Source: Macrosoma leucophasiata (taxonomy: Eukaryota > Arthropoda > Insecta > Lepidoptera > Hedylidae). From it: DNA of 64,000 nucleotides. Where the stretch lies: contig JAWQUS010000027.1 in assembly GCA_036365455.1 (NCBI GenBank), forward strand, positions 11,116,001-11,180,000. Reading direction: 5' to 3'. Position 1 is the first letter of the stretch. The number at the start of each line of letters is the position of its first letter. This document shows positions 1 to 10,871 of the stretch, one piece after another. The notes below the pieces were generated by a model, which was not told the origin of the DNA, ran no database searches, and saw nothing but the letters and a program-made list of their open reading frames with translations. The position numbers were made by a program, and so were the translations under genes.

Positions 1-293
1 TGACAAACTGAAGGGGTCTGCGTCAGTGACAAAAAAAAATGAGGGTCCATGAAATTAAAATGGGGGTCTACGATAATGGATCTCAACACATACACTGATA
101 AGTACTACCAATTTACTTACATCATGTCAGTGATTCCCAAAGTGGTCCATGGGACACTCGATGGGGGTCTACGTAGGCGTGAATAAAAATTGGAAATATG
201 GGAATGTGATGTAAATGTAGCAAGGACGGGGGTCCACAGAAACCAGAAAAAATTGTAAAGGGTCTACAAGAAAAAATAGTTTGGGAACCTCTG
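1..293 (+). mobile_element. hAT-type MITE, left end outside window
   Basis: This stretch matches the complete copy at 38030-38353 nearly base for base: the same run of 'ggggtcta' and 'gggggtcca' motifs, and the same right end, TTTGGGAACCTCTG. The left terminus lies before base 1. If the right end is at 293, the target duplication would begin CTCTAAAT. A second, internal left-end-like motif (CAGTGATTCCCAAAGTGG) lies near 127, as in the other copy. It has no coding capacity. Confidence 0.8.
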
Positions 294-307
294 CTCTAAA
301 TAAAACA

Positions 308-385
308 ATCTGTTAAAGTTGGAGAAGGAGGTGAAATGTTACAATAACTTTAACCTTAACAAATGTCGTGGTGCAACCCAGGCTA
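308..385 (+). mobile_element. half copy of a fold-back MITE
   Basis: This matches one arm of the inverted-repeat element at 9961-10101, sharing GTGAAATGTTACAATAACTT and GTGCAACCCAGGCT. Only one arm is present, so it is a solo arm or a decayed copy. It differs by a 6-bp insertion and a few substitutions. Confidence 0.65.
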
Positions 386-733
386 AGAGAATACTGGGTA
401 TGCCACTGGGAATCACAAAAGTTCATACAGAGAAACGGCACTTGGTTGAAGGCCTCGTCTATATGAACTCTAAGCCACTGAATTATTACAGGCACCTATA
501 TCAAAACGATACTATCTTTTTCTATTAATATATTAGAAAAATAGAATATATTTATTAATAATATATGCATATTTTGCATACAGCTTCACTCCAAATCATT
601 CACGGGGTAGGTAGATTGAGTACACATATCACGGTCTTTACAAATCGCCCGTTCCGTTTCCACACAAAAATGTAGAAGTCTCTTAATCTTTAGAAGGCTG
701 CGACATGTGTTATAATAGCAAATTTAATTTCAG

Positions 734-848
734 ATCTTGGAGAGAAATGTTTTGGTATTTGCTGTAATAAATACACAAATGGCACCCTGCAATGCTGGCA
801 AGGCGTCTGTCAACCCTGTTACGACTCCGCGGGAAACTGGATATGTCG
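734..848 (+). CDS. Exon a: cysteine-rich ectodomain
   Basis: The acceptor is TTTAATTTCAG and the donor CG|GTATGT. The frame starts with two bases finishing an upstream codon and gives 37 codons with seven cysteines, including the pattern KCxGxCC, and an N-G-T sequon at about residue 15. It ends in GNWIC plus two bases of a split Arg codon. The dense cysteines and the sequon point to an extracellular, disulfide-bonded segment. The other two frames give no comparable product. Confidence 0.8.
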
Positions 849-3800
849 GTATGTTTCTACTCATATCATTCTAATATATTTAATTACTAGCTGTCTCGGG
901 AAATTTCGTACCGCCACGCTATCGCGCCTGATCGATTTAAGAAACAGTCTACGACATTTTGTCAAATTTATCAAATATACACAAAAAAAATCGCTCAAGC
1001 CGTTTCGGAGGAGTTTAGTTACAAGCTCTGTGACACGAGAATTTACAAATTACTGCTAATTACTAGCTCTACAGGCGATCTTCGTATCACCTTAGCGGTA
1101 TAATATTCTCAGACCTACAGAATATGCACAAAAAAATTGATGAAGCTGTTTTGAAGGAGTTTGGTTACATACACTGTGCTATAAAAAAGTACTATTTTGT
1201 AGGTATACTAGGTATACTTTATGTTATATTTTAAAAGAGAAGAGGATGGCGTTCTCATTCGCACCAGTCTGTGAGACCACAGTGGTTGTGAAATCGATGG
1301 AGTTAGCTACGAATTACAGAAATGTAAATTACAAAATTAAATGTTATTCATATTTCTATGCTACGAAAAATTATTACACTGCTGGCGGCTTAGGCTGGAA
1401 CGCCTTATGATTTAAAAAATTTATAGAAGTAAATATTAATCGAAATAAAATATTTTTTACGAATTTTCATAGCATATATAAAACTGAAATGATTTTTAAA
1501 ACCAATCAACATTTACCGACAGCATTTTTTTATGACGGGTTTAAGTAGTCGGTCCACTTCACCGGGTAAGAAAAGAATCTTTTCTTATAAATCTACCTAA
1601 TCTAAGTTTGTCCTATAGGGACCGTGCACGAGTTCAGCGCCACCTAGCGTCCGCAACTTTGTGGGACCGTTGCTTGTCTAACCATAATGAAATTTTGATG
1701 AAATATTATTATACTCGAAAATTATCTATTAATCTTCTTCCAAAATTACTCTGATACCTTAACTTGGGTGGAGAAAGGGTCGTGAAACAATTTTTGATCA
1801 TTCAAATCAAATGAGTTGAGTAAAATTTATTCAAAAAGTGTGTTTTATTTCAAATATATGTAAGGGTTTGTTTAGTTCATTTTTAGTTGTAGTTTTACAG
1901 TAAAACAAGACAATATAGCTATTTTATGGGTTACATGCAATAATTAAACATATAGAATTGTTCTTGTATCGCTAGTTATAAATTAAAAGTCGTTTTCAAA
2001 TCGAAATGAGTATCATTTTAGGACCCGGGTTTGTGAGTATCACACACTATAAAATTTCAACCGCAAACAATCTTTAAAGGAAAATTTTTGGTTTCTGCTG
2101 GACATGTCCTTGATATAGAGGAATTAAGAAATTAAGAAAAAAACAAGGACAGAGATCAGTAATTCAAGCTGGCATCTTAAGACAAACATATATTTTGATA
2201 CCTTACAAAACTTCTTTAGGTATAAACAATCTCAGTTCGAAGTCAGAATCAATTTGATTGGTTTGTAATAGACGTAATATTAAGTAAAATGCAGCACGAG
2301 TGTGAAATGTAATTTCGTGTTGGATAACAAACACGAAATTACATTTCTGGTATTGGTCAATTTTCCAAGTAGCTCTTGAGAATCAATCGATAAAACTTGC
2401 GTTTACTGCGGCGGGTGGCTCATGGTCATCCGCCATACTCATGAACGGGTGCTGATGATGGTGATGGTGGGGACTGATCTGTTCTAGCCTGCCGGTGTGA
2501 AATGTTTTTACCTAATAGTAAGTTTATTTTATCCCTATTTTAATTTACTTAATTATCTGTTTTACTTTTACTTTATGTTATAAGTAATTATTCACTTTAA
2601 GTTATTATTGACTTCTAAGGACTATTCAAAACGGTTGTAAAATTTTACTCGAAATAAACATATTTTCATTCTTTCTTTCTCCCTTTACTACCTTTCCTCT
2701 TATTTCTAACTGATACTTTTGCAGTTTAGAACACAAAAACTGCTGTTTACCATTTTGTCGGCGGTTAAATGTGATTATGAAAATTACATATCCAAGACTA
2801 AACCGATTACTTTGAGATGACAGGTCCCACATTATTGCTACTTTTCGCCACCATGGGCGCTGTGATCGATAACATTACCCCCACCTAGTACTTCGCACGG
2901 TCCCTATATTCAACACTTTCATCACAAATGCACGCTAATTTCAATGTACCTATTTGACATTTGGTAATATGTCGAGGTAAGAGTGTTGTTAACCAAATAA
3001 ACAACTTGTATTGAGTTTTCTAAAAATCTTATACTTTCCTAGACAGTGGCAGACTATGGGGAGGGGGCAGGGGCGGTCCGCCACGGGCCTCCGGTTCTAG
3101 GGACCTCTAAAGATCGACATCAATCATAAGGTGGGAGGGACAATATGTGCGTGGGCAGGGGGCCCCTAATTTCACCTCATGACCTTTTTTTTTTGCTCGT
3201 GCGTCAGGCTACTTGTTATGCCAAATACCGCCGCGGGCCCACGACTTTAGTCTGTCACTGTTCCTAAAAAAAAAGTTCAGTATTTGTAGTAGTTACTATA
3301 TTTTATGTTCCTTCGTAAATCTATTGTCGTGGACTCCTCGTAACGAAATACGTATAGGTACAGTCACGTAGTGTAGCGCTACGGAGCGTAGTCAGTCGTT
3401 CTATCTAAACATTTTATAATACAGTTTATTAGTACCTATTTGGATCAGTCGTTTTTAATTTTAATGTTGTATGGCAAACAATCAACGTATTCTTAAAACT
3501 AGAACTGATGTTGATGAGAAAAAAATGAATAATACCTATGTAGGTATATGAAGATGCTTGATTATCAAATTTATTTTCCAGGGACTGGAAAACCAAAACT
3601 GTATCTGTGCCGCGGTAGTCTTAAAGTTTTTTTTATTTTATAAAAAACAACAGGGCAACACAGCTAGGATGTCGTTTTATAATCCTGAATTTTCTTGCTT
3701 TAAACCTCATGGAGCCCGAGACCTTTCCAACGAAAGCAAAACTGGATCTTACTGGATCTTCATACTGGTTCTGGAGTTATAGCGTCAGGACAGAAAATCC

Positions 3801-6800
3801 GACTTATTTTTATTTTAAAAAGTATGAGATATCTACTAATATAAAAATATTTATAAAATAAACAACCGGCTTAGGCAAATCTTTTCTCTATTTATATTTG
3901 TATTATTTGATATTGACATAGTCTAAAGTCGCATGTTCGTTTTTAGAACTTGAATATCACAATTCTTGACTTATAATGAAAACACTTGAATTACCAATAT
4001 TGCGTCCAAACTAAGTATTTATATAAGTATCTTTCTCTAAAAAGTTTAGTCCTACGCTAAGATTAAAAACCTGACTCACTTCTTTTGAGCGTCCTTAAAT
4101 TCTAATTAAAGTTTCGTAGAGCACGACGGTAGGTAGGTTTTTCAGTGCTTAAACTTAAAACTTGCTTAATTTCTTCTTACCCAGACTAGATCGTATTTAG
4201 GACCATTGAAACTTATAAAAAGATTATGTAATGAGATAGAAAAGCTTTTATTAAAATCTTTCGACTAATTAAACATAACGTAGGGATTCAAAACATTTTT
4301 ATGATTCCTATTGAAAGAATTGAAATCATGCTTAAGTAAATATTTAGATGTTCATTAAATATTTTATCAAAATTGATTTCGAACACTAGTTAATTTCAGA
4401 AAAGAATTTATTCGATGGATTTCCTTTTGTTTTTTTTTTAATTTTTGACATTTTGTAGGTCTAAGAATAGATTGTCAATTTTTTATACCGCTTTGCCTAA
4501 GCGGTATAAAATATAGTCGATCTATTCTATACGGAATTCGCTGGGACAGCAAATATATCTACCCAAATTTACAAGAAAGTTCTTGTACTATTTATTTTTT
4601 ACAATAACACATGCGAGTGAACTTTAGAAATTAAAGAAAAAACGGAAGGAAAAATTTGAATTCGGGCAGGAATCGAACCTGCGACCTCAGGATAACCAGT
4701 CCAGCCGCTTTACCACTAAGCTACCGAAGTCCCACCAACAGCAGGGTTCTTGTGTATGTCATGAACAATATCATAATTCGAGTATGCTATCTCTTCCAGG
4801 GAATCCCTCGACCAAATCTTGCTGGTATCAAGTACGCAGATAATCGTGGCGAGTGCACTAGTTCTGGGGATTATCGCTACGTTCATATTGCTCTACAAAC
4901 TCTGTGCGGTCACTAATTTGAGGTAATAGTCTACAAACATACCTATTATTATGTTTAATTAAACTTATGGTCCCACGATTAACGACGGTCATACAGAGAG
5001 TAAACGTAACTTCACGTCTGTAATCCAAAACGGCGGACGTAAATTGATTCGCAGGTCACGATTTGGCCCATACGAGTACCTTGTAACAGGACCAGGTGGC
5101 GAGCTTGTTGACATCTCTGGGCACATTACTAAACTCCGAGGTACTGTAAAACTTCCATAAAACGGAAAAATCCAAATACATCCAGATATAAAAGATTTAA
5201 TTTTTTGTTACCGTTAGATATCTCTTATAGGAGCGTTACCTCTGACCTAGGAGTCGAACCCGCAGGACCCCAGCGCAGTAGTAATGGCCTGCTACGACTA
5301 GACTACTCAGGGTGTTGTAAATGAGATTAAGTTAATTGTTACTATTTCATTATTTAATGTGCAAGTCAACCTATAAAAACAATAACGCGGGATGGGCACC
5401 AGCGTCCCGCAATAAAACTAGCAGCCTATAGACACAAATACCAAGGTCAAAATGCAGATGCGTTACCACTTCTGAGGCCTAAGGTGTTATGCCTCTGTGC
5501 CGGAAATTTAAGGGCTGCTTGGCAAGGCATAGGCATATCCTCCCCTAATGACGCACAACCCTGTTGTGGGCATCTTTGGCAAAGGCTATCCAGCGGTGGA
5601 CTACTTTCGGTTGAAGTGAAGATGGTAGCAACTGTGAGAACACATGTTATTTGTTACTCCGTGAAACTTCTTACATATATTAAAAGTGGGTATAAAAAAT
5701 GTGCATACCTAAATAGACTTATCATTAATCATCGACAATCGATTCGTCAAGATTAAGGATGACACAAGCCTCCGCACTACAAAAAAAGCTAGGTCAAGTG
5801 CGTATCGCATTCGCGTGTAAAGTCTGTCGTATATTTCCGGGTATTTTAGTGTTCCGAACCTCTAAAACAAAAGATAAACTTATAGGAGCACTTCTTTTGT
5901 CCGTCTATAGGTCTATTCGTCTGTCTGTCTGTCTGATTAAAGACAGTCGTAAGATGAATCTGTAATACAATATTTTTATTAATTAGCAAATAACAATTCA
6001 GTAGGTACCAGACAGAGTGACATCAGATTAAATGTATCTATTTGAAAAACACTTTAATCTTATCAACGCTTAAAGACAATCGAGATAAAGTAATACGCAT
6101 AATTATTTCACAATTAATTTCTTACGATTGCTTTACCTTCAAAGACCAGTGAAGAGGAGTTAATATTTGCAAAAATACGCGTTAGCACCACACATCGCAA
6201 TACCTAATATATTTGCTGCTAAATCGTACTGTTTAGCACGATCGTGTTCAGGCCAAGCGGTTATTGTATGCTCGTTTGTAACTTACGATCAGGGAACTGA
6301 CCGCTTGATCACACAGGCACCTTATGGGATGGTAGAAAAACCTACATTTTGGATAAGAGGAGAGTTCCCTGACTGTACTCGTACTTACTTGCCTAACAGT
6401 ATCATTTGGTAATCTGCAACGTTCTACCCATCAGCTGTAACTTTATCTTACGTGCCCTTCTGTACTATAATGAATATAAAATCAACAGCAGTTAAGCACC
6501 ATGCTAATTTATTATTTGGTGTAGGTTCTAAACGTTACAGTCATCAAATATAAATTTTATTACCGCCTTATAAAATATCCGTATAGTCACGTGGTAGTTC
6601 CCTGGTAGTACGTAGCACACATTACCATCCATGTAAGCAAATGGATTAGGTAATGCTCGAGCTCCCTCACACCAACTTTCCCGCCGATATAATATTATTT
6701 TTTCTCTCTACACCACATTTTTTTATAAAATCTAAGTGTGATATATGATGTGTTATTTGAACATTTTATGTCAGATTACTAGATACCTTAGGCGTCTTAA

Positions 6801-9800
6801 GTCCTTTTGAACTTATTTCCTGATAACAAAACTGTCTTACCTATACCTAACAAATTGTTAATTTGCACCAATGACTAGGCAACGTTTCAAAATTGATTAC
6901 CGTCGTTATCTCAATGACGTTGATGTAGTGTTCCAGCACCATCACATTAATTTCTAACTGGTAAGCACTCTAGTAAGCAACTATCAAAAGGATCCGATGC
7001 GGTCTTTGTGGTATACCTACTTTTGATCAGCGTATACCTAATAAACTACCGTGTACCTAATAAGATTACTTTAAAGAATAGATATGTACATTTTTATCAA
7101 AATTAGGGTTAATTCATAAGAGGGATTTTTAGAATCTTCAGTTTATCTGTCTACTGGCTCAAGTGTTTATCTATCTATAGCATTCAAACATTTGTAAATA
7201 ATTAATCATCATAACGAGGCGATAACTTGAATCAATGGCAAAACGTGACATATCTACTTCGCCTTACTTGATGATAAAGAACTATAGAAATACTAGCGGC
7301 CCGCCCCGGCTTCGCCCGCGCTGCTCTGCTCCTATTAGTCATAGCGTAATGTAAGCTATCCTATCTCTCAAGTTGGATCGAACTGCACATGGTGTGCAAA
7401 TTTTATTTTAATCGGTTGAGTGGTTTAGGAGTCCATTGAGGACAAACATTGTGACACGAGATTTATATATATTAAGAAGATGTAGACAGGTTACCTATTA
7501 TTGTCTTGCTATTTAGATTTATGTCTAAAGAACATTATTATCGGTGCACGGTTTTTAGGGTTCCGTATCCAAAGGATAAAAACGGGACCCTATTACAATG
7601 ATCCGTCCGTCCGTCACCAGGCTGTACCTATGTCATGAAACGTGAATTATCTAGAGAGCTGAAATATCACAGATTATGTATTCCATTTGTTTACTACAAA
7701 ACTATAAACGTGCTTTTTTGACGTTTTTTATAGATGATACGGAACCGTTCGTGCGCGAGCCCGACTATTCTACATAAGACTTAATTGCTCTATGTGACTT
7801 AATTAAGCGGGCGTCCATTATTTACGTGAGATGTTTAGAGGGTTTGTTTCTTTAGGGAGATGGGGGATCTCTGAAAATTTCACGATTTCTTTCCGCTAGA
7901 AACAGAAAATAGTGTTAAATTAGTTAAGATAAACGTGTTCCGCGAAACATAATCAAATCTAGCCTACAAAGCAGTATTTACCTACTAGTTATTGATAAAC
8001 ATATTGGGTAAATGTTTTTTATTTTTAGAATAAATTCAACGTATTTACACTTTTATGTATAAACACACATTCTGAAAAAAATACGTGACACTAAAGGATG
8101 GGGAAGGCTTTGAGCCAAATCTCACATCTCACCAGGGAGAGGGCAGAGGGAGAAATTTAGCTTTAAACGCCTAATGGAATCTAATTATTTTTGACTATAA
8201 ATGAAAGTATTCATAAAGGTGGGTAGGTTTATGCTATGTTCCTATTAGGTATATCCATTAATAATTGCAACCCTTGATTCGTCCCACTGCTGGGCACGAG
8301 TCTCTCCCCTTCTCGGGAGGAGGCATAGAGCTTTCTGCACCACGCTGCTCTAATGCGGGTTGGTGGAGATACGGGTTACAAGCCAACCCGCTGTCGGATG
8401 TTTTCAAACCGCCCATAAGGCCTCCGACAAGGTTTAACGACTGCTATCTATCGATAGCAACCGGGACCGACGGCTTAATGTACCCTCCGAAGCACAGAAA
8501 CGCGCATTTTTAATTTGTTACTAGCGGTCACCCATCACACACCCGACCGCGCCCGTATCGCTTAACCGAGTAGGGTTGCCATTATTATATTATTATTATT
8601 GTATAATTACATTTTAATAAATTAACGAAATAATTGTAAAATAATGCGATGTAATGTTGTAAAGTTACCTACTATGTTTTTAATTTCTCCTGTAGAAATC
8701 TCATCACATGTTCTGGTGCTATCTTAACAATTTTCTATGAAATGTATGTACCAATATTTATGTTAATTTATAGGTATAAAATACTCACTATATTTTTAAA
8801 AAATGCGTGCAGTACCTATGTTTTGTAACTGTTATTTGTCCAGGGCACTTGGGACGAGATCGAATGGGGAAAGTCGTCTGTCGATCGGCAGTCTTCAGTT
8901 ATATGTGGAGGAGCGCTTGCGTGACGCTCCGCCAAGGTTAGTTGTTTTTAAGGATTTTCGTCAAAGCAATGCTGCTTCGGTACTATGGGATCGTGGGCTC
9001 TCATTGCGACTTTGCAACGATTTAACTCCCATACTCCCATCGCTAACGCTTTATCTCGTTTTTCTATACACGCTGACTTAAGTATAAATGATATCCCGAG
9101 GAAACCCGTATCCAATTGGAGGACTTGTGCCTTGAATTGAACACAAGTTTGTAATGAGAGTAAACGCAACAAACCCGTACGCATTACTAGTGTACTTATA
9201 TGGATAAGTGAATCCAGAAAAAAACCAATAGGTTTTTTAGTAGATATCCGCAGAAACGAATGTCTGTGTGAAAGAATACGTCTTCTCACTACAAGACAAT
9301 AAAATTGTAATGTAATCGAGTAGGTAATCGGGAAAAAACATTTACCTACTTACGTTTAAACTTTTATTTTTCAGATATTCAAGGGCGGCCCCTGCTGGCT
9401 CTGCTGTCTATCCTGCAACAATTTATCTCAACGCTGGTTTTGTATGTTATTTTTATGAATTTAACTTTAAATATATAGGTACGTGTAATAACGCGCAATG
9501 GAAAAAAGCGTCCCGCGATAATACTAGTTACTGTTACAAATACACCAAATGTCGCACAACCCTGTTGTGGGCGTTTGGCTTAAGGCCGCAGTGTCTCAAG
9601 ACGAAGGTCTTAGTCCAGTCCAGAAGGTCCAGTGTGTTGCCAGTTGCCAGTGATTACCTACTAACGGAATTGAAACATTGTCGCTCACTATGGGCCTCAT
9701 AAGCTAGTGTCACATAAAGAGCAATAGAGACAGCTATGCTTGGCGTTTCTCTGTCAGATTGAATAAGAAATTAGTAGATCTGCATGATAACCAAAGAAGC

Positions 9801-10819
9801 AGACATAGCCCATCGAATAGCGAACCTCAAGTGGCATTGGGCAGGGCACAAAGCTCGAAGAATTGACCGTTGAGGCAGAAGAGTTCTCGAGTAAACGTGA
9901 AGACGAAGCGTAGCCGACGACCGACAACCTGATGAAGGTCGTAAGGTGTCGTTGGATGAGAAGCTGGGTTGCACCATGACATTTGTTAAAGTTATTGTAA
10001 CATTTCACATCCTTCTCTAACTTTAACAGATTTCTTTATGTAAGAGAAGGATGTGAAATGTTACAATAACTTTAACAAATATCATGGTGCAACCCAGGCT
10101 TAAATAAATATGTGAAAAAAATCCATACCGAGATGGTTTGGAATTGCTGGAACAGGGGCAAAACAACTTACACTTCAGGGGCAAACTCAGGGCAACGCAT
10201 CTGAATTAAGTTGACCGTAGTGTTTTTGTTAACGTCTACAAAGTCTAGACTTCTAAGTCTTCTTACTTCAATATCAATTGAATATGAAGTATATTAATAA
10301 GATTTTTAGTATTAAGTATCGTATTATGTTATGTAGGTACCTTCACTACCTAGCTGTTGGCCGCGGCTTTAAACCTGAAAAACAAGTAATACACATCGAA
10401 TCATTTTACACGACGGGGACATCCAACTTTTATTAGTAATTGATAAATGTTTGATGAACACATAGGGTTGTGAAACCGATTATATAATATATATCATGCA
10501 TTAACGATAGATAATTCTATCACTCTTCCAATTATGCGACAACTTTTAGACCCCCTTCCTTAATTTGTCCCCATCGCAAAATTCGAACTTTTTCTTAATT
10601 CTTAGTGGACGTCTTCTAGCTAATCTAACTCGCTGCCAAGTTGTAACTTTGTACGACACGTAGTTTTCGATAATTCAATAGAGGTGACCTTTCGCTTATA
10701 TAATTATATGTAGATTTAAAGTGATTCCTTATTTACAGATACACGATAGCAGCATACCTCCACCGCCCTATACACCTGAGCGAAAAAATGAAGAACAGCA
10801 TAATACAATACATATATGA
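734..10819 (+). CDS. Single-pass membrane protein with Cys-rich ectodomain and two PPxY motifs (spliced, 5' partial)
   Basis: Five exons (734-848, 4800-4922, 8844-8936, 9375-9441, 10739-10819) join in one open frame of about 158 codons ending at TGA. All have AG acceptors and GT donors. The intron phases agree throughout: 2, 2, 2, 0, with Arg codons split at the first three junctions. In order the product has a cysteine-rich segment with an NGT glycosylation sequon, a membrane helix, a basic and Ser-rich juxtamembrane part, and a tail with PPRY and PPPY motifs. PPxY motifs bind WW domains, typically of Nedd4-family ubiquitin ligases. The layout resembles type I adaptors such as Shisa, VOPP1/WBP1-like or Commissureless proteins, but I cannot assign it to any of them. 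The exon with start codon and signal peptide should lie left of base 734 and was not found here. The gene converges on HYPK. Confidence 0.8.
887..1205 (-). mobile_element. Two short Helitron-like repeats in tandem
   Basis: Each starts on this strand with ACTAGCT, the reverse complement of a Helitron-type CTAG 3' end: one at about 887 and one at about 1063. Both carry the shared core 'cgtatcgcc...tagcggtat' or its decayed form and the block 'gccgtttcggaggagtttagttac'-like, the second more decayed. They lie in the first visible intron of the membrane-protein gene. The 5' ends are not defined. Confidence 0.5.
1616..2906. mobile_element. TIR-bounded non-coding DNA element, TA target
   Basis: The ends are TAGGGACCGTGC at 1616 and its reverse complement GCACGGTCCCTA ending at 2906, both flanked by TA (1614-1615 and 2907-2908). 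CACCTAG follows near each end. The roughly 1.3 kb interior is AT-rich with no credible ORF. The TA duplication suggests the Tc1/mariner superfamily, but without transposase this is only an inference. Confidence 0.5.
2304..2347. repeat. Perfect hairpin, 18-bp stem, 8-nt loop
   Basis: GAAATGTAATTTCGTGTT at 2304-2321 is exactly complementary to 2330-2347; the loop is GGATAACA. It lies inside the TIR element at 1616-2906. Confidence 0.9.
3044..3260. mobile_element. hAT-type MITE with near-perfect 8-bp target duplication
   Basis: The terminal repeats are CAGTGGCAGACTA at the left and the complement of CAGTGACAGACTA at the right (12 of 13 match). Flanks are TTCCTAGA (3036-3043) and TTCCTAAA (3261-3268), an 8-bp duplication differing at one base. 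CAGTGGC-type ends with 8-bp duplications are typical of hAT elements. The 217-bp interior is GC-rich and non-coding. Confidence 0.7.
3269..4480. other. AT-rich intron sequence
   Basis: This is intron of the membrane-protein gene. I saw no exon-like segment with consistent splice sites and no clear repeat apart from short poly-T/A runs. Confidence 0.5.
4481..4511. repeat. Perfect hairpin, 13-bp stem
   Basis: TTTTATACCGCTT (4481-4493) pairs exactly with 4499-4511; the loop is TGCCT. It contains the 'agcggtat' word also found in CTAG-ended repeats nearby. Confidence 0.8.
4585..4737 (-). mobile_element. tRNA-derived SINE, family S1 copy 1
   Basis: Read on the - strand, 4737-4660 looks like a tRNA: an A-box-like TAGCTTAGTGG, a cloverleaf with a D stem GCTT/AAGC, a T arm GCAGG-TTCGATT-CCTGC and a B box GGTTCGATTCC. 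The acceptor stem has one mismatch and the anticodon stem another, and no terminator fits, so it is a SINE head and not a tRNA gene. The A/T-rich tail runs to the left. The adjoining block 'acacatgcgagtgaac' is inverted relative to the head when compared with the copies at 26050 and 53812. It ends 63 bp before exon b of the membrane-protein gene. Confidence 0.75.
4800..4922 (+). CDS. Exon b: transmembrane segment
   Basis: The acceptor is CTCTTCCAG and the donor TTGAG|GTAATA. With one leading base and two trailing bases it gives 40 codons. A helix QIIVASALVLGIIATFILL followed by Y-K-L-C is a clear membrane anchor with a positive residue on its C-terminal side, as expected for a type I protein. 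The phase (2 in, 2 out) fits the exons on either side. Confidence 0.8.
4960..5316 (-). mobile_element. tRNA-derived SINE, family D copy 1
   Basis: On the - strand the head (5316-5229) has an A-box-like TAGTCTAGTCG and a perfect B box GGGTTCGACTCC. The body contains 'tgcccagagatgtcaacaag' and 'gggccaaa.cgt', shared with the copy at 48520-48867 and with fragments at 44609 and 38520. The 3' end carries 'ggattacagacgtgaagtta'. Confidence 0.7.
5383..5625. repeat. Family C repeat with family A inserted
   Basis: 'ataacgcgggatgggcacca' and 'gcacaaccctgttgtgggc' match the family C copy at 9485-9625, where they lie closer together. Here a family A fragment (about 5420-5525, - orientation, with 'atgcagatgcgtt' and 'ggtgttatgcctctgtgcc') separates the two halves, which shows a nested insertion. 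Confidence 0.5.
5626..7290. other. Intron with two eroded family A fragments
   Basis: Family A remnants are at about 6172-6275 (+; 'cctaatatatttgctgctaa') and 6560-6680. A short (GTCT)n run sits near 5925. The remainder is AT-rich with no exon I can support. Confidence 0.4.
7293..7480 (-). mobile_element. Short Helitron-like repeat (CTAG end)
   Basis: It begins ACTAGCGGCCCGCCCCGGCT, a GC-rich end also seen at 28479, and ends near 'gtgacacgagatttatata'. On the - strand this is a CTAG-terminated 3' end. Confidence 0.5.
7545..7770. repeat. Lepidopteran interspersed repeat ('agggttccgta' type)
   Basis: It carries the blocks 'agggttccgtatccaaagga', 'aaaaacgggaccctattac', 'ccgtccgtcaccaggctgt' and 'acggaaccgttcgtgcgcga'. 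I recognise this block order as common in lepidopteran genomes; the superfamily is not settled from this copy. Confidence 0.55.
8265..8580. repeat. Lepidopteran interspersed repeat ('cccactgctgggcac' type)
   Basis: Contains 'cccactgctgggcacgagtc', 'gcgggttggtggagatacgg' and 'cgaccgcgcccgtatcgctt'. It is GC-rich against its surroundings and its ORF is not protein-like. It lies in the intron before exon c. Confidence 0.5.
8844..8936 (+). CDS. Exon c: cytoplasmic segment
   Basis: The acceptor is GTTATTTGTCCAG and the donor CCAAG|GTTAGT. It encodes 30 codons from ALGTRSNGESRLSIG to LRDAPP, then two bases of a split Arg codon. It is polar, with Ser/Arg-rich then acidic/basic character, fitting a cytoplasmic tail. 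Together with exon d it makes a PPRY motif spanning the splice junction. Confidence 0.75.
9375..9441 (+). CDS. Exon d: cytoplasmic segment
   Basis: The acceptor is CTTTTATTTTTCAG and the donor GGTTTT|GTATGT. One base completes the Arg codon, then 22 codons (YSRAAPAGSAVYPATIYLNA and on) end in phase 0. The first Tyr completes the PPRY motif. Confidence 0.7.
9485..9625. repeat. Family C repeat, uninterrupted copy
   Basis: 'ataacgcgcaatggaaaaaa', 'gcgtcccgcgataatactag' and 'gcacaaccctgttgtgggcg' match the split copy at 5383-5625 in the same order. Confidence 0.45.
9762..9960 (+). pseudogene. LINE reverse-transcriptase C-terminal fragment
   Basis: On the + strand it reads IAHRIANLKWHWAGH with basic residues following, matching the tail of a non-LTR retrotransposon ORF2. 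The fragment at 13313-13510 encodes the same region (DIAHRIAKLKWQWA). It is broken by frameshifts and abuts the fold-back MITE at 9961. Confidence 0.55.
9961..10101. mobile_element. Fold-back MITE with about 58-bp arms
   Basis: The arms 9961-10018 and 10043-10101 are complementary except for one substitution and one extra base. The outer ends are AAGCTGGGTTGCACC and its complement; the spacer is 24 bp. The other half-copy is at 308-385. The near-identity of the arms suggests recent origin or gene conversion between them. Confidence 0.8.
10739..10819 (+). CDS. Exon e: C-terminal tail with PPPY motif and stop
   Basis: The acceptor is TTCCTTATTTACAG. It encodes 26 codons, IHDSSIPPPPYTPERKNEEQ onward, and ends in TGA. 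PPPY is a canonical WW-domain ligand. The phase (0) matches exon d. Confidence 0.8.
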   Translation: MHDSSIPPPPYTPERKNEEQHNTIHI

Positions 10820-10865
10820 ACCATTCTTTTAATTAAATAGCAAAATGCTGGGTCCAATGTTAAAT

Positions 10866-10871
10866 AATAAA
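10866..10871 (+). promoter_or_regulatory. Poly(A) signal AATAAA for the membrane-protein gene
   Basis: AATAAA lies 47 nt after the TGA. Another AATAAA lies at about 11211. Confidence 0.5.

Noticed and set aside
4660..4737. tRNA gene on the - strand
   Set aside because: A and B boxes and most arms fit, but there are acceptor- and anticodon-stem mismatches, and the same sequence recurs with SINE leader and tail at 26050 and 53812.
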